Notes under the pieces: generated by a model
Told to the model about the DNA's origin: nothing
Seen by the model: the letters and a program-made list of their open reading frames with translations, nothing else
The model's database searches: none
In this document: positions 8,668 to 17,438 of the stretch, piece by piece
Position numbering within the stretch: position 1 is the first letter of the stretch
Layout: every line of letters begins with the position of its first letter
Origin: DATGPD01 sp031423015
GTDB taxonomy: Bacteria; Planctomycetota; UBA1135; UBA2386
DNA: 64,000 bases
Assembly (NCBI GenBank): GCA_031423015.1
Contig: JANPER010000081.1
Span: forward strand, 13,268-77,267
Direction of reading: 5' to 3'
Made by a program: the position numbers and the translations under genes

Positions 8668-10416
8668 TCACCACGTGATCTGCGTGTTGAGGAAGAAGGA
8701 GTAGAGGACCTCGTCGTCCTGATAGATCCGCTCGAAGCCAGCGCCGGGGAACAGCGCCGACACCCCCGCCAGGATGTTGACATTGTTGGTGAGCAGCGGC
8801 CGATACTGCGTGCCAAAGAACGCCTCGACGCCGATCTGTCGCTTGACCTCGGGGAGTTCGAGGTACGTCTCCAGCACGGCCGTCTCGACGAACTGCAGGT
8901 AGCTGCTGCCGATCACCGCCTTCCACCTGGGCGTCAACTCGAAATCGAGCGCGCCGCCGATCAGCAGGATGCCGGGGTTCACGAAGTTGGCGTGCCCCTC
9001 GGTCTTGCTCGACTGGAGGTCGGCGAACAGGCTGCCGGGGTTGGTCAGATTCACGCCGAGCAGACGGATGGCTTGGCTGTTGAAGAACGAGAACTCACCG
9101 CCGGCGAAAGCCGGCGCATCGAGGATCGCGTCGAAGCCCTCGGCCTTGTCGTCGCGCGTGTTGTCGTCGCCGCTGGCGTAGAGCGCGAACAGGCGCGGGC
9201 GCAGCCAATCGATGTCGTACGACAACTCGAGCGCGGCCATCTGCGCGTTGATGTCGACCTGCTGCCCGGCGAACGGGTTGCGCGTGTCCTCGCCGAACGC
9301 TTGGTAGAACGCGTGCGTGATGTTGAAGCGGCCGAAGTGACCTTCGCCGGTCCACCCCAGGTAATACGCGCGCACCTCGTTCTCGAGCGCCAGACCGATC
9401 GGCGACGGTGACACCAAGCCGCCGTTGTCGTCGAAGTGCACGCCACGGTGGTCGTCGTTGTAGTGGAACGAGAACTGCGTGGTGTAGCCGAGCACCGGCC
9501 AGTCCTGGCGATACAGGTTGGCGATGAACACCGTCTGCTCGCGGCTGTCGAAGTTGTTGAGGCCCGAGTTCGTCGCCTTGTCGAGCATGAAGAACACCGC
9601 GGCGTTGTATTGCCACTTGTTCTCGTCGGCATTGCCGAGCAAACGGATGCCGAGGTTGCTGTCGTCGAAGATGAAGCCGCGGAAGTCGGAGCGGAACGGC
9701 AGGATGCCAGCCTCGACCGACAAGAAGTCGTAGCGGTCGCTCAGGTCGAGCAGGTGGTACTCGACGAAGGCTTCCTGCAGCGCGACGTCGGTGGTGTCGC
9801 GCGTGTCGCCGTCGGCGACGTTGACGCGCGTGACGCCGGTTTGGTCGACCGCCAGGTGCGTGTAGTTGAACACCGGCGACACCTTCAAGCGCCAGTCGAC
9901 CGGCTTGAACGCCTGCTGCCCCTTGAACAGGTCAGCGGTGACGACCAGGTCGTTGCTGAAGAAGAACTGCTTGCCGCTGCCGAAGAAGTCCTGCCCGCCG
10001 GTGCCGGAAATCCCGGTCGGCGTCGGCAGGTTCCGCACCTGCGCCTGCAGACGATCGGTGACCGACAACGAGAAGAAGATGTCCTCGGTGCCAAACACCG
10101 GGAAGTCCCCCTTGAGTCGGTTCTGGCGGTACGGATTCCACTTGTCGCCCGGCTCGTTGACTTCGTACGGCGGCGGCTCAGCGCCACTCTGCGGCCAGTT
10201 CGGCGCGAACCAGCGGTTCGGGAACGGCTCGAAGTGCCGCGGCGGCAACGGAGCGGTGGTGCCGGCTGGCGGCTGCGCGCCCTGTTGCGCGAGGAGACCT
10301 GCGCCGCAAGCGGCGAGGCCGAACGAGAACGCGAAACGAGTGAGGTTGACCAGCACGAAGGTTCTCACCGATGGTCTCCGATCGGCGGAGGAGCGAAGGA
10401 ACGAGGACGACAGCAC
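8668..10416 (-). CDS. Outer-membrane beta-barrel porin of the cytochrome cluster
   Basis: The protein has 582 residues from the ATG at 10416. A GTG at 10368 would give a tidier signal peptide ending near GAGLLAQ and may be the true start. After a Pro-rich stretch the sequence is a run of alternating amphipathic strands rich in aromatic residues and ends in Trp, as beta-barrel outer-membrane proteins do. No enzyme motif is present. The next gene, 16 bases downstream, encodes the 10-heme cytochrome, followed by the 17-heme one. A porin beside periplasmic and surface multiheme cytochromes is the arrangement of porin-cytochrome conduits (MtrCAB or OmbB-OmaB-OmcB types). I see no clear sequence match to MtrB, so the role is inferred from fold and context. 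Confidence 0.75.
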   Translation of the reverse strand: MLSSSFLRSSADRRPSVRTFVLVNLTRFAFSFGLAACGAGLLAQQGAQPPAGTTAPLPPRHFEPFPNRWFAPNWPQSGAEPPPYEVNEPGDKWNPYRQNRLKGDFPVFGTEDIFFSLSVTDRLQAQVRNLPTPTGISGTGGQDFFGSGKQFFFSNDLVVTADLFKGQQAFKPVDWRLKVSPVFNYTHLAVDQTGVTRVNVADGDTRDTTDVALQEAFVEYHLLDLSDRYDFLSVEAGILPFRSDFRGFIFDDSNLGIRLLGNADENKWQYNAAVFFMLDKATNSGLNNFDSREQTVFIANLYRQDWPVLGYTTQFSFHYNDDHRGVHFDDNGGLVSPSPIGLALENEVRAYYLGWTGEGHFGRFNITHAFYQAFGEDTRNPFAGQQVDINAQMAALELSYDIDWLRPRLFALYASGDDNTRDDKAEGFDAILDAPAFAGGEFSFFNSQAIRLLGVNLTNPGSLFADLQSSKTEGHANFVNPGILLIGGALDFELTPRWKAVIGSSYLQFVETAVLETYLELPEVKRQIGVEAFFGTQYRPLLTNNVNILAGVSALFPGAGFERIYQDDEVLYSFFLNTQITW

Positions 10417-10434
10417 TTGGGAGCGCTTGGGGCA

Positions 10435-10463
10435 AGGACGAATGTTTCAGACACATTCGTCCT
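10435..10463. repeat. 29-bp palindromic repeat, copy 1
   Basis: Arms AGGACGAATGT and ACATTCGTCCT enclose TTCAGAC. It lies directly after the stop of the DUF5916 gene and before the porin start. The same element, with one base difference that makes the palindrome perfect, occurs at 53439-53467. Here it could act as a terminator or mRNA stabiliser, but the other copy lies between divergent genes, so a REP-like mobile palindrome is more likely. Confidence 0.75.
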
Positions 10464-10465
10464 GC

Positions 10466-12661
10466 TCAAAAGCGCAGGGTGTAGCTGACCTTCAGACTCA
10501 CGTCCTGCGCGCCTGGCCGCAGCGGCGCGTCGCGGTCGTCTTTCACCCAGCCGTAGACGGCGAGCAAGTAGACATCCTGGCCGGGCTCGACGATCCAGTG
10601 CAGACGACTCTGGGCCGTGAGGTCGCGTGTGTCGGTGTCGTACTGTACGAGGTTGCGCCAGGACACATCCGGTGAGAACGTGAGGTCGGCGCGCGCTTGC
10701 GTGACGCGCGTGGTGAACTGCCCCTCGTCGATGCGTACGCGAAACTCCTCGTACGCGACGCTGAGCTGCGCGTAGCGGTCGAGATACACCTTCGGACTGA
10801 GCGACCAACGCGCCAGGTGACCCGAGTAGAAGTCGCCGACCTCGCCTTCCGCGTCGAGCCCGACGTCGCGGCGCTGCGCGCTCTGCACGGTCACGCGATG
10901 TCGCGTGCTCCAGTAGTCGCCCACGCCGACCCCAATGCCGTCGCGCAGCTCGAACCGCGCGGGAATGCGCTCGAAGCGTCGCTCGGCGCGATAGCTCAGC
11001 TGGTCATCGCTCGCGAACGTCAGCGTCGCCGGACGCACGTCCAGCGCGATGGTGTCGCGCTCGCCCGACAACCCGGTGATGTACTCGAGTTCCACTTCCG
11101 ATTGCATGCGGCGCACGAAGGCGTCGCCGTCGTTTCGCCAGGTGTGCTCGCTGCTGCCGCCGTAGGTCAGGATGCCCGTGCGCCGAACGAAGCCCAGGGC
11201 CGGCGCAAAGTCGGTGTCGACGCCGGCGAGCCGCGCGCGGTGCTCCCAGCTCGACGACGAGTAGCGACTCGCCAGGCCCCACGCGCCGCCATCGCCGCCG
11301 GCATCTTCGGCCGTGCTGCGCAACCCGTAGCCCCACAGACGCCCGCCACGACCGGCGCCAAAGTAGTCGCTAGCACCGAGCGCGAAGTCGGCGCCGTAGG
11401 TGCTGCCGACGCCTTCCCGATCGGGTTGCCCGAGCGTGCCGATCACGCCAACCGACGACTCGAGCCCCACGTTGTAGCTCACGCGCGCGACGCCCAGACT
11501 CTGTTCGTCCACGATCGCATCGTTCACCACCACGTCGAGCAGACCGACGTTGACTGGTCCGATCTGGCCGGCCAGCTTGATCCCCGCGAGCACCGGCACT
11601 TCGCTGCCCGCGCGCAAGCCGATGCGACGTGAGAAGAACGCGATCGGGTCGTCGCCGCTGCCACCATCGGGTCCGGTGGGCACGCCGAACTCGAACACGC
11701 TGCTGTCTTCGAGAAAGAAGTCGCGCTTCTCGGGAAAGAACAGCGGGAAGCGCGTGAGGTTCACCCTGCGCTCGTCGACCTCCGTCTCGGCGAAGTCAGT
11801 TCGGTAGGTGAGCGCCAAGCGCAGCGACGGAGTCACGCGATAGAACACGTCGCCGCCGAGGTCGAGCATGCGCGACAGATGATCGGTCGACGTGCGATCG
11901 GACCGCGCGCGCGCCTTGACGAACGGCACCACATCGAGGCCGAGGCCCTGCCGCATGCCCTGCATGTCGTGCAACGCGCCGCCGCGCGCCAGGGGAAAGA
12001 ACGAGTAGGCCTGCGACGGGCTCGCCCAGCGATACTCCTCGTCGCGTACTTTGCGCAGTCGGCGCAGGTTGAAGCCCCACGTGGTGGCGCCCGGCTTGAA
12101 CGCGAGCGTCTTGAACGGGAACGCCAGCTCAGCCTGCCAGCCCGCGGCGGTGACTCGCGCCTTGGCGTACCAGATGCCGTCCCAGCTCTTGTTGAAGCGG
12201 AGGCCGAAGTCCGACAGGAGCGCGTCGCCCTTGCTGCCACCGGCACCGATCTGAAACCAGTAGGCAAAGCGCCGATCGCCGAAGGTGTCGAACCACAGTT
12301 CCACTCGATCATCGGGGTCAAGGCGCGCGTCGCGTGCCATCAAGCGACCGCGCACTTGGCCGGGGTCTTCGTCGCACCAGAGCGCGACGTAGAACGCGTC
12401 TTGGTCGTAGCACAAGCGCACGCGCGTAGCCTGGCTCGGGATGCCCTCGACGGGCTCGACCATGCCGAGCGCAGAGAGTTCGCTCGCGGTGTGCCACACC
12501 GGCTCGTCGAGATCGCCGTCGACCCGGATCACCGTCCCCGGCGGCAGGCGCGTGGGCGTGACCGCGGCGTCGGGCGCGGTTTGCGGCAGCGCGGCGCCGA
12601 CCAGCAGGACGAACACCGCAGCGCACCGAGTTGTCAAGCAGCGGGTCGTCAACGCGATCAC
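10466..12661 (-). CDS. DUF5916 outer-membrane protein with CBM9-like N-terminal domain
   Basis: The 731-residue protein begins with a signal peptide ending near VGAALPQ. Residues of about 35-225 look like a carbohydrate-binding family 9 type domain (VDGDLDEPVWHTA, FYVALWCDED, DRVELWFDT). The remainder matches the DUF5916 pattern, with the typical block FFPEKRDFFLEDSSVFEFG at about residue 310 and many beta strands ending in a terminal Phe (SYTLRF), as in outer-membrane barrels. The ligand is unknown; relatives are often considered glycan-related surface proteins. It is upstream of the porin-cytochrome genes on the same strand but separated by a palindrome, so membership in that transcript is uncertain. 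Confidence 0.8.
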   Translation of the reverse strand: MIALTTRCLTTRCAAVFVLLVGAALPQTAPDAAVTPTRLPPGTVIRVDGDLDEPVWHTASELSALGMVEPVEGIPSQATRVRLCYDQDAFYVALWCDEDPGQVRGRLMARDARLDPDDRVELWFDTFGDRRFAYWFQIGAGGSKGDALLSDFGLRFNKSWDGIWYAKARVTAAGWQAELAFPFKTLAFKPGATTWGFNLRRLRKVRDEEYRWASPSQAYSFFPLARGGALHDMQGMRQGLGLDVVPFVKARARSDRTSTDHLSRMLDLGGDVFYRVTPSLRLALTYRTDFAETEVDERRVNLTRFPLFFPEKRDFFLEDSSVFEFGVPTGPDGGSGDDPIAFFSRRIGLRAGSEVPVLAGIKLAGQIGPVNVGLLDVVVNDAIVDEQSLGVARVSYNVGLESSVGVIGTLGQPDREGVGSTYGADFALGASDYFGAGRGGRLWGYGLRSTAEDAGGDGGAWGLASRYSSSSWEHRARLAGVDTDFAPALGFVRRTGILTYGGSSEHTWRNDGDAFVRRMQSEVELEYITGLSGERDTIALDVRPATLTFASDDQLSYRAERRFERIPARFELRDGIGVGVGDYWSTRHRVTVQSAQRRDVGLDAEGEVGDFYSGHLARWSLSPKVYLDRYAQLSVAYEEFRVRIDEGQFTTRVTQARADLTFSPDVSWRNLVQYDTDTRDLTAQSRLHWIVEPGQDVYLLAVYGWVKDDRDAPLRPGAQDVSLKVSYTLRF

Positions 12662-12906
12662 GCCAGACGCGCGCGGCAGCAGGACGGAGTCACGTCGGAC
12701 ACGGTGCAGCGCACGCTAGCCGCGGCGGAGCGTGTGCGCCATACGAACACCTGACTCTGCGCGGTGTTGTTTGCCTGCCCAGGTCCCGCACACAGCCGTG
12801 GTTTCTTTTTTGCAGCAGCCGTCGCACCGACGCGTCCGCGTAGGCAAGGCACGGAGGATCTCGTCTGAGGTCCGCTCGCTTCAGCTCTGCACCTCGAGTT
12901 TGCCGC

Positions 12907-14155
12907 ATGTCTCTCCGCCTCGCCGACCGCATCCTCACTTCTCTCTGTTCTCTCGCTCCGCCCTGTTCTCTCTTTCCGCTGTGGCTCGTCGTCGCTCACA
13001 TCACGATCGCGGACACTCCCGCCACGATCGCAGCGATCGCTCTGGCGCCCGCACCTTGCGCGCAAACTGCAATCGAAGCCCGCTTCGCCAACCCCACGAG
13101 CTACCGACGACGCGAGTGGGGCCTCGCCACGGTGCCGTTTCCTGCACGTGTTTCACACCGGTCTGCCATGGCTCGTCGAAGAGGCGCGCCACGCCGCCGG
13201 CGAAGAGGCCCATCGCACCAACCACCACCGCGAGGCTGACGGTTGCGTCGTGCGCTCCGCCGCGCACCCGAACTGGGTGACGTGGAGCGGGCGCACGCAC
13301 TTCAACCGCAGCGTCAGCTCGGATCGCCTCGGCAAGCCGCACCCCGAGCCTTGGCCCGAAAGCCAGGGCTGGGGCGGTCGCGACAACCAACACTGGTCGA
13401 GCCTGACCATGGCATCGGCGTACCTGCTGACGCGCAGCTACTCGCTCGAGATGGAAGTCGACGCTGAGATCGAGGTGTATCTCGCGGGTCACACCCTGCC
13501 GAGCACGCATCCCGGCTGGTCGACGAACGGCATCGACTCGTCGCGCGGCATCGGCCGCACGCTGCTGAGCTTGTCTTGGCACTACCTGCTCACCGGCCGC
13601 GCCGACTTGCGCACCCGCATCTCGGAGCGCATTCGGCAGTGCATCGCGCAGCAGTGGACTGGTCGGAACGTGGCGGGCCCGGTGCGACCGATCACGCACA
13701 GCTCTCCCGACCCGCGCATCATCGGCGGCTACGACTTTTGGCGACCGTGGGAAGACTCGCTGGCCATCCTTGGCCTGAAGGCCGCCTACCGCGTCACCGG
13801 CCGTCAGGAAGCGCACGACATCGCCGTCATCGGCGCCAAGACCCTGTTCACCTTCGGTTGGCGCGCGATCGGCAACGGCGGCGAGATCGCCACGGGCCTG
13901 CGCTGGCGCGCGGACGGCACGCCGCTCACCGCCGCCGAACTCAGTGACCCCACGCAAGCGGTCTGGTCGGCGGGCGTCGGCTTCGAGATGTAGGCGCTGC
14001 CCGCGTGCAAGCTGGCGCGGCAATGGGCGCGGGAGACGAACGATGCCGACTTGCTCGCCCGCACCGAGTTCGTGATGGCCGCCTTGGCACGCTCGCGCCC
14101 CGTGCCGTTCAATCGGCGCTGGGACATGTTCTACGAGTGGGACGCCATTCAATAG
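12907..14155 (+). pseudogene. Broken gene for a secreted protein of unknown function
   Basis: Protein-like reading exists in two frames. From 12907 the frame gives a hydrophobic leader and then FANPTSYRRREWGLATVPFP; near 13145 it must shift to the frame that starts with GTG at 13148. That frame runs to a TAG at 13991-13993 and continues in the same frame with sensible sequence (LPACKLARQWARETNDADL) to a second TAG at 14153-14155, ending YEWDAIQ. So there is at least one frameshift and one amber codon. The middle is rich in Trp and Arg (WSTNGIDSSRGIGRTLLSL), possibly a helical-toroid enzyme, but I do not recognise the family. The 245 bases upstream hold no gene. A more decayed copy of its last codons is at 24541-24607. 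Confidence 0.55.
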
Positions 14156-14161
14156 GCCGGC

Positions 14162-14240
14162 TCAGTTCGCCGCTGGCGGTCGAGTGCCGCGCACCCGCGC
14201 CAACACCAAGCCCAGCAAGAACAGCGCGCCGAGCGACTGA
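14162..14240 (-). pseudogene. Fragment: 3' end of a YfhO-like gene
   Basis: The minus strand encodes LGALFLLGLVLARVRGTRPPAAN followed by a stop, nearly identical to the last residues of the intact YfhO-like protein at 24614-27007 (LGALLLLGLVLARVRGTRSPAAN). The match begins abruptly at 14240 and includes the bases just after the stop. It is a stray gene end with no function of its own. The following bases to 14434 hold nothing I recognise. Confidence 0.75.
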
Positions 14241-14434
14241 GACCTGAGTGGGGTTCGGGCGTTGGCGCCGCATGCTGGACACGCAAACTCTGCGCGCCGC
14301 GGATGCGCTGTTGCAGCTCGGCGCGGCTTTGGTGCCGCGGATGGTCGCCCTTCTTCCATCGCCTTCCTGACCCTCGACGAGCGTCTTGCCGGGAATAGCC
14401 GAGCCGGGAGGGTTCTGCGCTGCGGGAGGATTCG

Positions 14435-16558
14435 TCAACGCGTCAGCGCCGTGAGCGCACTCTGCACTTGCGCCACATCGGTTGCGAACGCGATCTCCTT
14501 GCCGTCGATCCCAACCGCTGCGGCACCCGGTGTCGCCACGAGCGCGACGCTCACCGTTTGCTGTCGCGCGGCGAGCACGAAGGTGAAGTCGTAATCGCCA
14601 GCTTGCGGTAGCCGGAACGTGAAGCCGCCCGGTTCAGCGCGCGGCGTGCCGGCAGTGCCCGAGCCGACGATGGGCCCGCGCTGCTGGCGCAGCATCGCGT
14701 CGAACGGACTGCCGCCCTGGCCCTTGAGACGCGCGAACGCGTGCAGCGTGACGCCCTCGGGCAAGCCGAGAGTTGGCGTGAGGCGCACGCGGACCTCGTG
14801 CGATGGCTCGAGCTGCACCGTGCGGTCGCCGTCGATGTCGCGCAGCTCTTGATCGCGCCAGCCGGAAGTACGCACCGTCCCGCTCACAGCGCAACTGCCG
14901 ATAGGCACACGCAGCGAGCCGTCCTGCGTCCTGATCGGCTGCGCCTGCAGCGCGCGATCGTCGTGCAGTCTGAACGTCCCCTCGTCGCGGATCGGCTGCC
15001 CGAGATGATCGACCAGACGGATGCGCGCGACGCGCACATGCCCACGGATGTCGATCTCCTGCAGGCGAGGATCCCGCGCTCCATCGCCAGCGACTTCCAC
15101 GCCAGCCACCGTGGCGAGCGGGACGGGGTCGCCTGGCAAGCGAACGTGCACGGTGTAGCGGCCCGCGTTCAGACCGTTGTGGGTTAGGCGTGCGCGATCG
15201 CTTGCCAATGGCAAGAAACTGCCACCACGCGGAAGGGCAGCCGATGTGGCTTCGGCGATGATCTCCAGCTGCAGGATCTGCACTTGTTCGAAGGGGAGGT
15301 CGTGTAGGAGCGTGGCCGCGATCGTGCCAAGCGGTTGCAAGACGACGCGAAGGCCGACGACCCCGCGCTTGAAGGGAATCGGTGCGAGCGGCGCGAACCG
15401 CGAGAAACGAAAGGTCAGCGCAAGGTCTTCGTGGTCGACGAAGCCACGCGCGGTGAACGCGCCGAGCTCGTCTTGCTGCCAAGCGATCGGCAGGGGTGGG
15501 ATTCTGCGATCGTTCGCGGCGGCTGCGGGGCGCACGTCGGCCCGGGTCTCGATCGGCCGGCCGGCGGGGTCGGTCAGAGTGCCGAACACGACCAGCGGCC
15601 CCCTCACGAGCACGATGTCGCCGAGGTCCATGACGCCTTCGGTGAGCGTGCGGGTGGGTCGCAGGAGCGCCATGACACTTGTGCTGTTCCCGTTCCGCAG
15701 TTGCTCGAGCTGCACACGCTGCAAAGAGCGTCCGAGGAGGCTTTGGCCGAGTAGGACGCGCAGGTGGCCTTGGGCGTCGGTCGTACCGAAGTGAGTGTGG
15801 CTTGCGCCGTCGATCAGCATCGACACCAAGGCCGTGCAATTGGTGCGTGGCGCCCTGCCATCATCCAAGAGGCGCCCTTGCAGGATTGGTTGGGTGTCGT
15901 CGAGCGTGAAACGAAACACCGCCGGCATTCCGGCGCTCGTGGGGCCAGGTCCTTCCCGCGACGGCAAGTTGAGGCCCCCCAGGTTCGCACGCACCTGGAA
16001 GCGTGCACCGAGCGCCACGTAGGCGAACTCCACGCGGCCCACTCCTTGTTTGGACGGTGGAAAGTTGACGCCCGTGGCAGCATTGACCGGCTGCGACGAT
16101 ACGGGCTGGATACTAATCTGGACGCTCGTCGGCAATTCCACCCCTGGGAGCGGCTCTTCACTCGGGCCGACCACGTGCACGCGCAGCGTTTCGTCGTGCT
16201 GCAGAGCGATGCGCACGGTCGCGCAGAGCGCGTCCGCGATGGCTTCGCCGTAGCGGCTGTTGAGGCGGGCGCCGACGCGAAGGGTGTCGAAGCGTGGGCG
16301 AACGGCCAGCACGACCGAGCCATCCGCGCCGGTGGTCACCGATCGTCCAAAGCGCCGTGCACACGCCTCGACATCGTCGTAGAGGCGCAGGTAGTCTCGA
16401 TGTTCAGACTCGGACAGCGCGGCCGGGTCGACGCGTAAGCAGTAGAAGACTTCGGCCCCAGCCGCCGGCCGCCCCGTTTCACCGTCGACGACGAGTACTC
16501 GCAGACTGTCGGCGGTCGGCCCATCCACGACAGCGAGTGCCGCTGGCGCGCGCGTCAA
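14435..16558 (-). CDS. Large secreted protein with carboxypeptidase-regulatory-like (Ig-like) repeats
   Basis: The 707-residue open frame starts with TTG, but in-frame sense sequence continues upstream to a TAA at 16658-16660. The true N-terminus, with a signal peptide, is probably the separate frame starting at 16727 (next entry), so the gene carries a one-base shift. The body consists of several beta-sandwich units of the carboxypeptidase-regulatory kind (LRVLVVDGETGRPAAGAEVF, VFGTLTDPAGRPIETRADV, IRLVDHLGQPIRDEGTFRL). There is no catalytic motif. The build resembles the 919-residue protein at 61070-63829. Such proteins are usually periplasmic or surface-exposed; the function is unknown. 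Confidence 0.7.
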   Translation of the reverse strand: MTRAPAALAVVDGPTADSLRVLVVDGETGRPAAGAEVFYCLRVDPAALSESEHRDYLRLYDDVEACARRFGRSVTTGADGSVVLAVRPRFDTLRVGARLNSRYGEAIADALCATVRIALQHDETLRVHVVGPSEEPLPGVELPTSVQISIQPVSSQPVNAATGVNFPPSKQGVGRVEFAYVALGARFQVRANLGGLNLPSREGPGPTSAGMPAVFRFTLDDTQPILQGRLLDDGRAPRTNCTALVSMLIDGASHTHFGTTDAQGHLRVLLGQSLLGRSLQRVQLEQLRNGNSTSVMALLRPTRTLTEGVMDLGDIVLVRGPLVVFGTLTDPAGRPIETRADVRPAAAANDRRIPPLPIAWQQDELGAFTARGFVDHEDLALTFRFSRFAPLAPIPFKRGVVGLRVVLQPLGTIAATLLHDLPFEQVQILQLEIIAEATSAALPRGGSFLPLASDRARLTHNGLNAGRYTVHVRLPGDPVPLATVAGVEVAGDGARDPRLQEIDIRGHVRVARIRLVDHLGQPIRDEGTFRLHDDRALQAQPIRTQDGSLRVPIGSCAVSGTVRTSGWRDQELRDIDGDRTVQLEPSHEVRVRLTPTLGLPEGVTLHAFARLKGQGGSPFDAMLRQQRGPIVGSGTAGTPRAEPGGFTFRLPQAGDYDFTFVLAARQQTVSVALVATPGAAAVGIDGKEIAFATDVAQVQSALTALTR

Positions 16559-16727
16559 GGGGAGGGACGCGTTCTCGGCGACCGCCGCAGCCGGTCGTGG
16601 GCTGGGATCGTCTACCGCGCCACCTGTGGTCTCGATGCACGGCGTCGTGCTCCAAGGTTACGCACAGGGCGATCACTCCGAGAGCGATGACGGCGAGCGC
16701 GAGTGCGCCGCCCCCGGGTCTGTTCAT
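16559..16727 (-). other. Out-of-frame signal-anchor segment of the preceding gene
   Basis: An ATG at 16727 starts MNRPGGGALALAVIALGVIALC, a good signal anchor, but in the -1/+2 frame relative to the 707-residue ORF. The downstream frame reads CIETTGGAVDDPSPRPAAAV before its TTG start. Joining the two between about 16625 and 16657 gives one continuous secreted protein. It is therefore either a true frameshift mutation or a one-base assembly error. Confidence 0.6.
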
Positions 16728-16876
16728 AGTGCGATCATACTGGCCGCCCGCGGCGTCATCGACCGCGTCGCGACACGGCGACATAGGGCAAGCAACCAGC
16801 GTTTGGATCGCGGGACGGGAGCACGGCGCGCAGCGGCGGTTGGCAGGGGGTGCGGAAGCGATGTGGTTGGGGGGCG

Positions 16877-17092
16877 TTAGCCCGCCTCTTTCGCCGCCGG
16901 CATTCGAGCGCCGGCGCGCACCCGCGCCAGCACCAAGCCCAGCAAGAGCAGCGCGCCGAGCCCAACCATCGCTCGTGCTGTCGCCAAGGTCTGCGGCACA
17001 TACGTGAAGCGCGCGGTGTGGCGACCGCGCGGCACGTACACCGCGCTCAGCGTGCCGTTGGCCGGCACGAGATCGCTCGCCTCGCCGTTCAC
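16877..17092 (-). pseudogene. Fragment: C-terminal ~70 codons of a YfhO-like gene
   Basis: The minus strand reads NGEASDLVPANGTLSAVYV through GLGALLLLGLVLARVR to a stop, closely matching the end of the YfhO-like protein encoded at 24614-27007 (NGEASELVPANGTLSAVYV). Similarity stops near 17097, so the remaining ~730 codons are absent. It is the second orphan copy of this gene end in the window, longer than the one at 14162. Confidence 0.8.
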
Positions 17093-17099
17093 GCGCGTT

Positions 17100-17400
17100 C
17101 AGTCGCAAGCGGAATCGAATCGCTCGAACACGTGCTCGCGCGCGCGCACTTCGAGACCGACGTCTACTTGCTTGGCAACCTGGCGATGGACACGCTCGAC
17201 CACACCGGACCAACCGTGAACGCGGGCAGCAAGGGCGTGCTGCTCGGGCTCGGGGAGGCGTGGCGCGAGCTGCCCGACGATCGTGATCGACGCGCGCATG
17301 AAGGCCACGTATCCGCGGAACTGTTCGCCGACGAGGCGACCGCGGCGAAGGTCTCGCGGCGCTGGCGCGCGTACGTTTCCGCACGGAGTGGAGATGGGCG
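17100..17400 (+). pseudogene. Remnant of a UbiD-like decarboxylase gene
   Basis: The plus frame through 17100 reads ESLEHVLARAHFETDVYLLG and then MDTLDHTGPTVNAGSKGVL and LGLGEAWRELPDD. From memory this resembles the C-terminal part of UbiD-family decarboxylases (MDTLDYTGP...GSKGVxLGLG...RELP). One frame over, VIDARMKATYP follows at about 17281, which fits the next UbiD block, so a frameshift lies between. The front of the gene is missing and the sequence abuts the YfhO fragment at 17092, probably a rearrangement join. The UbiD assignment is tentative because only about 70 codons can be judged. Confidence 0.4.
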
Positions 17401-17438
17401 ACTCGGGGCGCGGGCACCTGGACTGAAGCGCCGTCGTG

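Noticed and set aside
13001..14152. Minus-strand open frame of 383 codons over the broken gene
   Set aside because: The plus strand gives protein-like sequence with Trp-rich conserved-looking blocks, while the minus frame is Arg/Ala/Val-rich and motif-free.
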